A stretch of 12,845 nucleotides of DNA from Evtepia sp. (GTDB taxonomy: Bacteria; Bacillota; Clostridia; Oscillospirales; Oscillospiraceae). This document shows, piece by piece, positions 5,834 through 12,845 of the stretch (positions are counted from its first letter, which is position 1; the number at the start of each line of letters is the position of its first letter). Under the pieces are notes generated by a model. The model was not told the DNA's origin and did no database searches. It saw only the letters and a program-made list of their open reading frames with translations. The stretch lies in contig JAHHRP010000043.1 in NCBI GenBank assembly GCA_020025735.1, positions 1 to 12,845 of the forward strand, given 5' to 3'. The translations under genes and the position numbers were made by a program.

Positions 5834-7595
5834 GCGGGCATCAATCCTCACCCCCCTCTGTGTCTTGGGGGAGGTCATCCTGGAAATGCTCATCCCCCTG
5901 CTCATGGCTTCGATTATCGATCAAGGCGTTTCCGCAGGGAACCCAAACCACATCAAAACCATCAGCGCCTGGATGCTCCTTATGGCCGTCATCAGCTTGA
6001 TCCTCGGCCTGCTCAGCGCCCGCTTCGGCGCCCAGGCCTCCGCGGGCCTTGCCAAAAACCTCCGCCAGGCCATGTTTGAAAAAATCCAGACCTATTCCTT
6101 CTCTAACATCGACCACTTCAGCACCGCAAGCCTCATCACCCGCCTCACCACCGACGTCACAAACGTCCAGAACGCCTACATGATGATCCTGCGGATGTGT
6201 ACCAGGGCACCAGCTTCTATGCTTGTCGCCATGACCCTCTCCTTTACCATCAACGCCAAACTAGCCAGCATCTATCTCATCGCTGTTGTGGTGCTCGGTC
6301 TCCTGCTCTTCTGCATCATGCGCCATGCCATTAAGTACTTCAATCAAGTCTTCCAGCGCTACGATGATCTGAATGTCAGCGTCCAGGAAACTGTCTCTGG
6401 CATCCGGGTCGTCAAGGCCTACGCCAGAGAACACCACGAAACAGAGAAGTTCCACAAAGCCTCTCAGAATATTTACAAGGTCTTCCTCTCCGCAGAAAAA
6501 ATCCTCTCCTGGAACACCCCCCTCATGACCTTGACCGTGTACACCTCCATCCTCCTCATCAGCTGGCTGGGCGCCAACATGATCGTGAGCAACACCCTCA
6601 CCACAGGCCAGCTCATGAATCTGCTCACCTACTGCATGAATATCCTCATGAGCCTCATGATGCTCTCCATGATTTTCGTGATGGTCACCATGAGTGCCGC
6701 CAGCGCTGAGCGGATCTGCGCCGTGCTCCAGGAAGATCCCGACCTGAAAGAACCCGATCACCCCCTCCTGGAAGTCCCCGACGGCTCAGTGACCTTCCAG
6801 CATGTTGATTTTTCCTACCGTAAAGAGTCACAAAAACCGGTCCTGCGGGACATCAATTTCTCTGTCCGTTCTGGAGAAACCATCGGAATCCTCGGCGGTA
6901 CCGGCAGCGCAAAAACCAGTCTGGTCTCCCTCATCAGCCGTCTGTATGACGTCACAGCCGGTCAGGTCCTAGTGGGAGGCCAGGACGTCAGAGCCTATGA
7001 CATGGATGCCTTGAGAAACCAGGTGGCCGTGGTGCTGCAAAAGAATGTCCTCTTCTCTGGCACCATTTTGGAAAATCTCCGTTGGGGAGACCCCAACGCC
7101 TCGCTGGAAGACTGCCAGCAAGCCTGCCGTCTGGCCTGCGCCCATGAGTTCATTCAAAGAATGCCCAAAGGCTACGACACCCAGCTTGATCAAAGTGGCA
7201 CAAACCTCTCAGGAGGACAGCGCCAGCGGCTGTGCATCGCCCGAGCGCTGCTGAAAAAACCAAAAATCCTCATCCTGGATGACTCCACCTCCGCCGTAGA
7301 TACCGCCACCGATGCCCGCATCCGTCAAGCCTTCGCCCAGGCCCTTCCCAACACCACCAAGTTCATCATCGCACAACGGGTGTCCAGCATCGCCGGGGCC
7401 GACCGTATCCTGGTGCTGGACAACGGTCAAGTCTCCGGCTTCGACACCCATGACGCCCTGCTGGAACACAATAAAATCTACCGCGAGGTCTACCAGTCCC
7501 AGACCAGCGGCATCGGTGACTTTGACGAAGGGAGGGACAACGAATGGCTGCACACACAAAATCTCCGCATGGCCGGGGACCCAAACCAAAACTAG
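5796..7595 (+). CDS. ABC exporter half-transporter, degenerate-site subunit
   Basis: A 599-residue membrane-spanning exporter subunit: an N-terminal type-I exporter transmembrane domain (about residues 10-310, six hydrophobic helices) and a C-terminal ATPase domain. The Walker A motif GGTGSAKTS (367-375) has Ala where the third Gly is usual. The Q-loop region is VAVVLQKNVLF, the signature is LSGGQ (471-475), and Walker B ends D495-D496, so the catalytic Glu is replaced by Asp. The switch His is Gln (Q527 in FIIAQRVSS). Such changes mark the non-hydrolysing-site subunit of heterodimeric exporters of the LmrCD, BmrCD and TM287/288 kind, so it should pair with the product of the next gene. Start ATG 5796 follows AGGAG by 7 nt. 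It overlaps marR by 38 nt and the next gene by 52 nt. Likely substrates are drugs or other hydrophobic compounds; none can be named. Confidence 0.93.
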   Translation: MLKTILSQIKEFKRASILTPLCVLGEVILEMLIPLLMASIIDQGVSAGNPNHIKTISAWMLLMAVISLILGLLSARFGAQASAGLAKNLRQAMFEKIQTYSFSNIDHFSTASLITRLTTDVTNVQNAYMMILRMCTRAPASMLVAMTLSFTINAKLASIYLIAVVVLGLLLFCIMRHAIKYFNQVFQRYDDLNVSVQETVSGIRVVKAYAREHHETEKFHKASQNIYKVFLSAEKILSWNTPLMTLTVYTSILLISWLGANMIVSNTLTTGQLMNLLTYCMNILMSLMMLSMIFVMVTMSAASAERICAVLQEDPDLKEPDHPLLEVPDGSVTFQHVDFSYRKESQKPVLRDINFSVRSGETIGILGGTGSAKTSLVSLISRLYDVTAGQVLVGGQDVRAYDMDALRNQVAVVLQKNVLFSGTILENLRWGDPNASLEDCQQACRLACAHEFIQRMPKGYDTQLDQSGTNLSGGQRQRLCIARALLKKPKILILDDSTSAVDTATDARIRQAFAQALPNTTKFIIAQRVSSIAGADRILVLDNGQVSGFDTHDALLEHNKIYREVYQSQTSGIGDFDEGRDNEWLHTQNLRMAGDPNQN

Positions 7596-9463
7596 AACAC
7601 CCCATGCAGACCTTAGGCCAGGTCCTAAGGCTGATAGGCCGAACATACTGGCCCCTTCTGATCGTGGCCGTAACTTCCATTTTTATCAGCGTTTTGGCCA
7701 CGGTCCAGGGTACCCTGTTTACCAAAACCCTCATCGACAGTTATATCCTCCCCTTGGTCCAAACCGCCCAGGCAGGAGGAACCCCTGATTTCTCCGGTCT
7801 GGCCCAGGCCATCGCCCGGGTGGCCCTCTTCTATGGCTGCGGCGTGGTCGCCGGATTTGTGCAGTCCCGGGTGATGATCTATGTCACCCAGGGTACCCTG
7901 CGCCAGCTCCGAAACGACCTCTTCGCCCACATGCAGACCCTCCCCATCCAGTACTTTGACACCCATGCCCATGGGGATATCATGTCCGTTTACACCAATG
8001 ACATTGATACTTTGCGCCAGATGATTAGCCAGAGCCTGCCCCAGCTGGTCAACTGCATCATCAACATCGTCAGTGTACTCCTGTCCATGTTCTTTCTCAG
8101 CATCCCCCTGACCGCCTTGACCCTGCTCATGGTGGCGGTGCTCCTGCTGACCACCAAAAAATTCTCTGCCCTCTCCAGTCGTTACTTTGTCGCCCAGCAG
8201 CGGGATCTGGGCAGCTTAAATGGATTCATCGAAGAAAGGATGGAAGGGCAAAAGGTCGTCAAGGTCTTCTGCCATGAGAAAGAGAGTATCGAAGAATTTA
8301 CCCGCCGCAATGAACAACTCTTCCAGAGCGCCAAAAACGCCAACACGTTCGCCAGTATGCTCATGCCCATCGCCACCCAGCTGGGCAACATCAGCTACGT
8401 CCTATGCACCATCGTAGGGGGGCTGCTGGCTTTGGGAAACATCGGCGGCTTCACCTTAGGTGGCCTGGCCAGCTTCCTCACCTTCAACAGAAGTTTCAAT
8501 ATGCCCATCGCCCAGATCAGCATGCAGCTCAATGCTGTCATCATGGGACTGGCCGGCGCCGACCGGGTTTTCCGTCTCTTGGACCAAACCCCAGAAACCG
8601 ATGAAGGGACAATCACTCTGGTCAACGTCAAAGAGCAGTCCGATGGCACCCTGACCGAAACCGCCCAGCGAACCAATCTCTGGGCTTGGAAACGTCCCGG
8701 CCAGGACGGGCAGCCTGCCACATATCACAAAGTGGAAGGTGATGTGACCTTTGACGATGTGAACTTCGGCTACACCGATGAGAAAATCGTCCTGCACAAT
8801 ATCAAGCTCTACGCCACCCCCGGCCAGAAAATCGCCTTTGTAGGCTCCACCGGCGCAGGTAAGACCACCATCACCAACCTCATCAACCGCTTCTATGACA
8901 TCCAGGATGGAAAAATCCGCTACGATGGCGTGAACATCAACCAGATCAAAAAGGCTGACCTGCGCCGCTCCCTTGGCATCGTCCTCCAGGACACCAACCT
9001 CTTTACCGGCACCGTCATGGATAACATCCGCTATGGCCGTCTGGATGCCAGCGACGAAGCGTGTATCGCCGCCGCCAAACTGGCCAACGCAGACGGTTTC
9101 ATCCGCCGTCTGCCCCAGGGATACCATACCCGCATCACCGCCAACGGCGCAAATCTCAGCCAAGGACAGCGGCAGCTCCTGGCCATCGCCCGGGCCGCCG
9201 TGGCAGATCCCCCGGTGCTCATCCTCGATGAAGCCACCTCCTCCATCGACACCCGCACAGAGATGCTCGTCCAACAGGGTATGGACAGCCTGATGCACGG
9301 CAGAACCACCTTCGTCATCGCCCATCGCCTGTCCACCGTCCGCAATGCCGACTGCATCATGGTCCTGGAACAAGGGCAGATCATCGAGCGGGGCAGCCAT
9401 GAAGAACTGATGGAACGGAAAGGACGCTATTATCAGCTCTACACTGGCAATCCTCCCGCATGA
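7544..9463 (+). CDS. ABC exporter half-transporter, catalytically competent subunit
   Basis: A 639-residue partner of the preceding subunit. The transmembrane domain covers about residues 25-345, followed by a linker of some 40 residues that is richer in polar and charged residues (about 355-400, including TETAQRTNLWAWKRPG) than in most exporters, then the ATPase domain. Walker A is GSTGAGKTT (434-442), the Q-loop is GIVLQDTNLF, the signature is LSQGQ (538-542), Walker B ends D562-E563 and the switch His is H594 (FVIAHRLSTV). All catalytic residues are present. Paired with the degenerate subunit, one composite ATP site would hydrolyse and the other mainly bind. Start ATG 7544 has GGGAGG 8 nt upstream, inside the previous gene; ATG 7604 has no ribosome site. 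It is the last gene of the operon before the terminator at 9581. Confidence 0.93.
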   Translation: MAAHTKSPHGRGPKPKLEHPMQTLGQVLRLIGRTYWPLLIVAVTSIFISVLATVQGTLFTKTLIDSYILPLVQTAQAGGTPDFSGLAQAIARVALFYGCGVVAGFVQSRVMIYVTQGTLRQLRNDLFAHMQTLPIQYFDTHAHGDIMSVYTNDIDTLRQMISQSLPQLVNCIINIVSVLLSMFFLSIPLTALTLLMVAVLLLTTKKFSALSSRYFVAQQRDLGSLNGFIEERMEGQKVVKVFCHEKESIEEFTRRNEQLFQSAKNANTFASMLMPIATQLGNISYVLCTIVGGLLALGNIGGFTLGGLASFLTFNRSFNMPIAQISMQLNAVIMGLAGADRVFRLLDQTPETDEGTITLVNVKEQSDGTLTETAQRTNLWAWKRPGQDGQPATYHKVEGDVTFDDVNFGYTDEKIVLHNIKLYATPGQKIAFVGSTGAGKTTITNLINRFYDIQDGKIRYDGVNINQIKKADLRRSLGIVLQDTNLFTGTVMDNIRYGRLDASDEACIAAAKLANADGFIRRLPQGYHTRITANGANLSQGQRQLLAIARAAVADPPVLILDEATSSIDTRTEMLVQQGMDSLMHGRTTFVIAHRLSTVRNADCIMVLEQGQIIERGSHEELMERKGRYYQLYTGNPPA

Positions 9464-9512
9464 GTTCCCCGCACTGACCTCCTTCCTCTGGGATCGTTAC
9501 GGCAATCCTCCC
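9446..9512. repeat. 12-bp direct repeat GGCAATCCTCCC
   Basis: GGCAATCCTCCC occurs at 9446-9457, inside the last codons of the second ABC gene, and again at 9501-9512 in the spacer, 55 nt apart. A related GTTACGGCA word occurs at 9496-9504 and 9592-9600. The spacer 9464-9580 holds no gene. The repeats may be chance in C-rich DNA or the trace of a small duplication. Confidence 0.4.
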
Positions 9513-9580
9513 TCTCCAAAACAAAAAAGACACGGATGGAAGCGTCCTTCCAGATAAAGATGTTTTATGGTTGTAAGATT

Positions 9581-9618
9581 GGCCCCAGGATGTTACGGCA
9601 TCCTGGGGCCGTTTTGTT
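9581..9618 (+). terminator. Terminator of the marR-ABC operon
   Basis: A perfect 12-bp stem, GGCCCCAGGATG (9581-9592) with CATCCTGGGGCC (9599-9610) and a 6-nt loop, is followed by GTTTTGTT on the plus strand. There is no T run on the minus side. It lies 118 nt past the operon's last stop and ends within 7 nt of the recombinase stop, so it may mark the host-element border or belong to the element end. Confidence 0.8.
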
Positions 9619-11068
9619 ATGCCTGGCCGATAAAATTGAAGTAAATATCAATCTGCTGGGTGTAATGCTTTTTCTTGCACCGCCCGGAGCGTTCGTGTAC
9701 CTCAATGCGCTGGATAAACGCCCGTACCAGTTCCGGCGTCAGTTCTGTAATGTCGGTATACTTATCCACCAGACTGCGGAAGCGGTCGGCGTTCAGGAGT
9801 GTGTCCTGTCGGTTGGCAATCTCATTTCTGAACGTTTCCGCCTTTTCCTCCAACTCCGCCTTCTCCTGCTCATAGCCCTGCACCAGCGTTTGAAATTGCC
9901 CATCGGAAAGATGGCCAAGGGCCAGTTCCTCAAAGGAGCGGCGGAACAGCGTTTCCAAATCCTTCAGACGCCGTTCTCCCTTATCTAGTTCCCGCTGCTT
10001 TGCTGCAAACTCCTTTTTCGCCCTGCTCTGGTGGCTGCTGGTGAGCCGCTGGAACAGCTCGTCCCAGTGCTCCCTCGCCTCAATGGACACCCTCTGAATC
10101 TCGCTCAGCACGATCTGCCGCAGGTCGGCAGCCTTTATGGTGTGGGGCGTGCAGTCCTCCTTATGGCAGTGGTACTTGCCGCAGACGAAGGTATAACGGT
10201 TCTCACCCCAGCTCCCGCACCGGCAGAAATAATGCCGTGAGCCGCAGTCCTTGCAGTACACCAGCCCGGAGAGCATATCCTGCTGTCCCATTTTGGTGGG
10301 CCTCCGTTTGCCCTGCCGCACACGCCGGACGATTTCCCAAGTATCCAGATCAATCAAGGGTTCGTGAGTTCCCTCAAAGCGCAGTATTTTGTCCGGCGGG
10401 TTCAGAAGGCTCTTTTTGCTCTTGAAGGATGGGGTATATGTCCGGCAGTTGATGGTGTTGCCGATATATTCCTCATGCTCCAGAATAGCGGCCACCGTGC
10501 TTCCAGACCAGGCGTAGGGCCTATCCAGGTTCAGCGCTGAGTGGCGGACCCCTCTGGTACGGTAGGTGTAGGCGGTTGGAGTAAGGACCTGCTCTTGTGT
10601 GAGTATTCTGGCGATCTTGTCCGGTCCCAGTCCTCCCGCGCACAGCTCGAAGATACGCCCCACCACCGGGGCAGTTTCTTCATCAGGAATCAGGTGCTTT
10701 GGGTTCCCTTCATCCTTCTTGTATCCGTAGGGGGCGGAGGTTCCAATTCGCTCTCCACGCCGTGCCGCCGCCATGATGACCGCCTTTACCTTCTTACTGG
10801 TATCACGGGCGTGTCACTCATTGAATAAATCCCGTACAGCGATGCTGTCATCAATGCCGTTGATTGTGTCCACGCCGTCGTTGATTGCGATATAACGGAC
10901 GTGATGCTGGGCGAAGGTTTCTTCCAGAAGAATGCCCACCACCAGCCGGTTGCGTCCCAAACGGGAGTGGTCTTTGACGATGATGGTGGACACATGCCCC
11001 GCCTCTACCTCGCCCATCATTTCCAGATAGGCCGGACGGTCGAAGGTCACACCGGAGTATCCATCGTC
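9611..11068 (-). mobile_element. Remnant of an integrated element, recombinase end
   Basis: The stretch between the operon terminator and position about 11068 consists only of the 5'-truncated recombinase gene. Large serine recombinases commonly sit at the edge of their element, so the element end should be near 9611-9616. The other end and the remaining genes are not in the window. Base use is GC-rich, close to the host part and unlike the block to the right. The exact border is inferred, not seen. Confidence 0.5.
9617..11068 (-). pseudogene. Large serine recombinase, 5'-truncated and with an internal stop
   Basis: Intact, this site-specific recombinase would excise and integrate its element. 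About 483 codons remain, counting the stop, of an expected 540. The frame begins with the conserved DDGYSGVTFDRP at 11068 and continues with IIVKDHSRLGRN and YIAINDGVDT of the catalytic domain. An in-frame TGA at 10816-10814 follows, then HARDTSKKVKAVIMAAARRGERIGTSAPYGYKKDE, the recombinase domain (to about 10330), a zinc ribbon (YCKDCG and VCGKYHCHKEDC), a coiled coil and a C-terminal domain ending NFIGQA. The family normally reads FNEWxARDTSKK, so TGA replaces the TGG of Trp. Everything before DDGYSG, about 60 residues with the nucleophile Ser, is absent; a TTG-started reading at 11080 only adds non-homologous residues. Both lesions make it inactive. Confidence 0.9.
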
Positions 11069-11123
11069 TCCTAATGTCAAGACAAAACTAAAAAATTAAG
11101 AGATTATTTATTGAATTTCTGCA

Positions 11124-12726
11124 TCATGCAAATAGCCGTTTATACTCATCTTGAAACTTCCAAACGATTTCAATAGAAGCATCGCTGTAAATATAGATAT
11201 GTTGAATGAGCAGATCAACCAGTTCCCGTGACAGAGTTCTCAGATTGGTGTATGGGAGGATGCTATCAATCTGGGACTTTTCCTTTTCCATTTGACGCTT
11301 TTGCTTCTGCAATTCTCTGATTTTTTGCTCAAGACATCGGATATATTCATCGCATTGTCTGCTTCTGCGTTGATACTCGGATTCATCGCATAAGCCAGAT
11401 ACCATATCTTCAAATGCAGCCATTTTCTCCTGTTGGCGCATTTGAATAGCGTTCTTATGCACCAGAATTTTTTGCTCAATCTGCTGATTGTATCGCCTGT
11501 CTTTGTCTGCCTTTCTCTGTTTTTTCTGCTTTGCTTTCCGAGCAAATTGGGCCATTGCACGGATAGAAGCAAGGACGATCTGTTCTAACTCCTTTTCACT
11601 TATTCTGTCCTGTGGACACCCTATATCCGGTTTTCGAAGATAAGTATAGCAGGTGTAATATGGATTTTGGACTTTCATACATATATGTCATTGCTAATCG
11701 GCAATGACCGCAGCGAATTTTTCGATAGAATACTCGATTGCTTACTTTGGGTGCCGGGGAGCAAGAAAACTCGGACAATTTCTTTGCTGTTTCAAAAAGC
11801 TCACTCGGAATAATCACTGGAATCGCATTATCAACAACCGTCCACTGACTTTCCTCTACACGCTTCGTCTCATGTGACCCCACTTTCTTTCGCGTGGTCT
11901 TTCCATAGACTGCCTTTCCGGTATATCGTACATCGTTAAGAATTTTCCGTACAGTTCCAGAAGTCCAATAGTTACGGTTTTGATCTATACAATTCCATTT
12001 CCGTGTGACCGATTGCGTTCGCTTTCTTTGCAAAGGAGTTAGGACGCCCTCGATATTAAATGTTCGGGCAATCTCATAGGTAGACAAGCCATTCACAAAT
12101 AAATCGAATATCCGCCGGATGGTGGCTGCGGCAGCTTCGTCCACAAGCAGCGTATGCTTATCTTCTGGCGATTTTTGATAACCAAAGAAAGCGAACGGGG
12201 CAAGGTAGTAGCCTTTTTCCGCCAGCTGTTTCTTTGTAGAGCGAACCTTTTCCGATAATTCCTTGCTGTATAGATCATAAATCACATTACGGAACGATAC
12301 ATCAATCAAACCAGCAGCACCGTATTTGTGATCCTTGCTGTCGTAGCCGTCATTGATTGCGATAAAGCGGACATCCAGGAAGGGAAAAATCTGCTCCAGA
12401 TAGTCTCCAACTATAATATAATCACGGCCAAATCGGGACATATCCTTGACAATAATGCAGTTGATTTCCCGTTCTCTGACTTGACGCAATAGGCGTTTGA
12501 CTGCGGGGCGTTCCATGTTCGTTCCAGAATAACCATCATCACAAAATTCCAGAATCTGCGCCCCTGAAAATTCGGAGTGCTGTTCAATGTATTGATGGAT
12601 GAATGCTCGCTGGTTGCCAACGCTGTTACTCTCATTTTTTTCGTTGGACAAATCGCCATCCTCCGTAGAGAGTCTGATATAAATAGCAATTACATATTTG
12701 GTTCCTGACTGCAATGCCTTTTCCAT
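11124..12726 (-). pseudogene. Large serine recombinase, frameshifted by a 4-bp duplication
   Basis: A site-specific recombinase of a transposon-like element. From ATG 12726 (GGGGG ribosome site 9 nt upstream) it reads AIYIRLSTEDGD with nucleophile S20, then DDGYSGTNMERP (63-74), IIVKDMSRFGRD and FIAINDGYDS of the catalytic domain, the recombinase domain (about 150-270), and the start of the zinc ribbon (RCGHCRLAMTYM). Near residue 348 the frame is lost; it runs on in a wrong frame to 11596. The true continuation KVQNPYYTCYTYLRKPDIGCPQDRISEKELEQ, a coiled coil and the tail IYIYSDASIEIVWKFQDEYKRLFA lie in another frame down to TGA 11124. At the break the minus strand reads TATGTATG (11683-11676); removing one TATG joins the frames into 532 residues, the usual family length. 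The break is within the zinc ribbon, so the product lacks the DNA-binding C-terminal half. Confidence 0.9.
11676..11683 (-). repeat. TATG tandem duplication at the frameshift
   Basis: On the minus strand two adjacent TATG units (plus strand CATACATA) sit exactly where the two reading frames of the recombinase must be joined. The net shift of one base is what a 4-nt insertion gives. Without one unit the codons read ATG ACA TAT ATG AAA GTC. Confidence 0.7.
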
Positions 12727-12730
12727 ATTA

Positions 12731-12845
12731 TCACACCCCCTTATGCAGTAGTTTTTTCATTTCGTCCTGATATTTCAAGATAATATGTACTTGCTTGTCC
12801 TCATTTACATAGATTTTCTCGACCAGAGCCAGAAGCATCTCCCGG
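12731..12845 (-). CDS. C-terminal end of a further large serine recombinase
   Basis: A reading frame open from the right edge ends at TGA 12733-12731, giving 37 residues: REMLLALVEKIYVNEDKQVH and on to KYQDEMKKLLHKGV. The pattern of a helix, an (I/V)Y(V/I) strand with acidic turn, a second strand and (F/Y)QDE is the last segment of large serine recombinases, and it aligns by eye with the tail LVDLLIQHIYIYSDASIEIV...FQDEYKRLFA of the gene that follows. The stop lies 4 nt before the next ATG, and the next gene's ribosome site is inside this frame, so the two genes are cotranscribed and were probably translated in a coupled way. The rest of the gene is outside the window; whether it is intact is unknown. 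Confidence 0.75.
   Translation of the reverse strand, partial: REMLLALVEKIYVNEDKQVHIILKYQDEMKKLLHKGV

Larger units (their letters stand above)
11069..12845 (-). mobile_element. Tandem-recombinase element inserted in the older recombinase gene, one end
   Basis: From about 11069 to the right edge the DNA is clearly more AT-rich and carries two tandem serine recombinase genes on the minus strand. Its left edge coincides with the point where the older recombinase gene loses its 5' part. The spacer 11069-11123 contains the imperfect palindrome TGTCAAGACA (11075-11084) and A/T-rich sequence, a plausible half attachment site. A GA dinucleotide, the crossover core used by some TnpX/TndX-type enzymes, is present at the junction (minus strand GGAGAC, 11071-11066). 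The other end lies outside the window. Confidence 0.55.

Noticed and set aside
8456..9400. Long minus-strand open frame of 314 codons opposite the second ABC gene
   Set aside because: It is antisense to well-supported ATPase motifs, has no ribosome site, and is rich in Gly, Asp and Val, as reverse-frame reading of GC-rich genes gives.
9617..10774. A separate shorter recombinase starting at ATG 10774
   Set aside because: This ATG lies in the middle of the conserved recombinase sequence, in frame with the upstream part across the TGA; no ribosome site precedes it.
11075..11080. TTG start at 11080 as the true beginning of the older recombinase
   Set aside because: It would add only four non-homologous residues before DDGYSG and leave the protein without its catalytic serine.
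11596..11690. Programmed ribosomal frameshift joining the two parts of the second recombinase
   Set aside because: No slippery heptamer or stimulatory structure is evident, such recoding is not known to me for this family, and a simple 4-bp duplication explains the break.
1..12845. CRISPR arrays, tRNA or rRNA genes, known riboswitches
   Set aside because: I saw no regularly spaced repeats, no cloverleaf-like sequence and no familiar aptamer core on either strand.

Overview
The window looks like a chromosomal segment from a moderately GC-rich Clostridia bacterium, perhaps a gut Oscillospiraceae relative (inference). The reasons are the L7/L12 sequence, strong AGGAGG-type ribosome binding sites, SLH-domain surface protein, MarR-ABC-ABC exporter operon and clostridial-type large serine recombinases. 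Positions 1 to about 9610 are ordinary host genes. Positions from about 9611 to the right edge are mobile-element DNA.

Host part, left to right. The 3' end of rplL stops at a bidirectional terminator. Facing it is a minus-strand radical SAM gene. It is divergent from a plus-strand gene resembling the F420-0:glutamate ligase family (CofE-like); each has a recognisable promoter in the shared spacer. Next come a small XRE-type regulator with a C-terminal zinc ribbon, and a convergent secreted polysaccharide deacetylase with three SLH repeats that probably anchor it in the envelope. A divergent promoter region separates that gene from a three-gene operon: a MarR regulator and two overlapping ABC exporter half-transporters. 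The operon has a consensus promoter (TTGACA, 17 nt, TATAAT) with a perfect palindrome at the expected transcription start, probably the MarR operator. The first ABC subunit carries degenerate catalytic residues and the second canonical ones, as expected for an asymmetric heterodimeric multidrug-type exporter. The operon ends at a 12-bp-stem terminator.

Mobile part. A minus-strand large serine recombinase gene abuts that terminator. It has lost about its first 60 codons, including the catalytic serine, and carries an in-frame TGA where the family normally has Trp. Its truncation point, at the conserved DDGYSG codons, is also the boundary with a more AT-rich block. That block carries a second large serine recombinase gene, broken by a frameshift that removal of one copy of a 4-bp tandem duplication (TATGTATG) would repair. 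Four bases upstream of it ends a third recombinase gene that runs off the window. The simplest reading is a nested arrangement: a tandem-recombinase element inserted into the recombinase gene of an older element, with both recombinases that can be assessed now broken. I did not find a clearly new biological system. The nested, decayed recombinase locus is the most unusual part.
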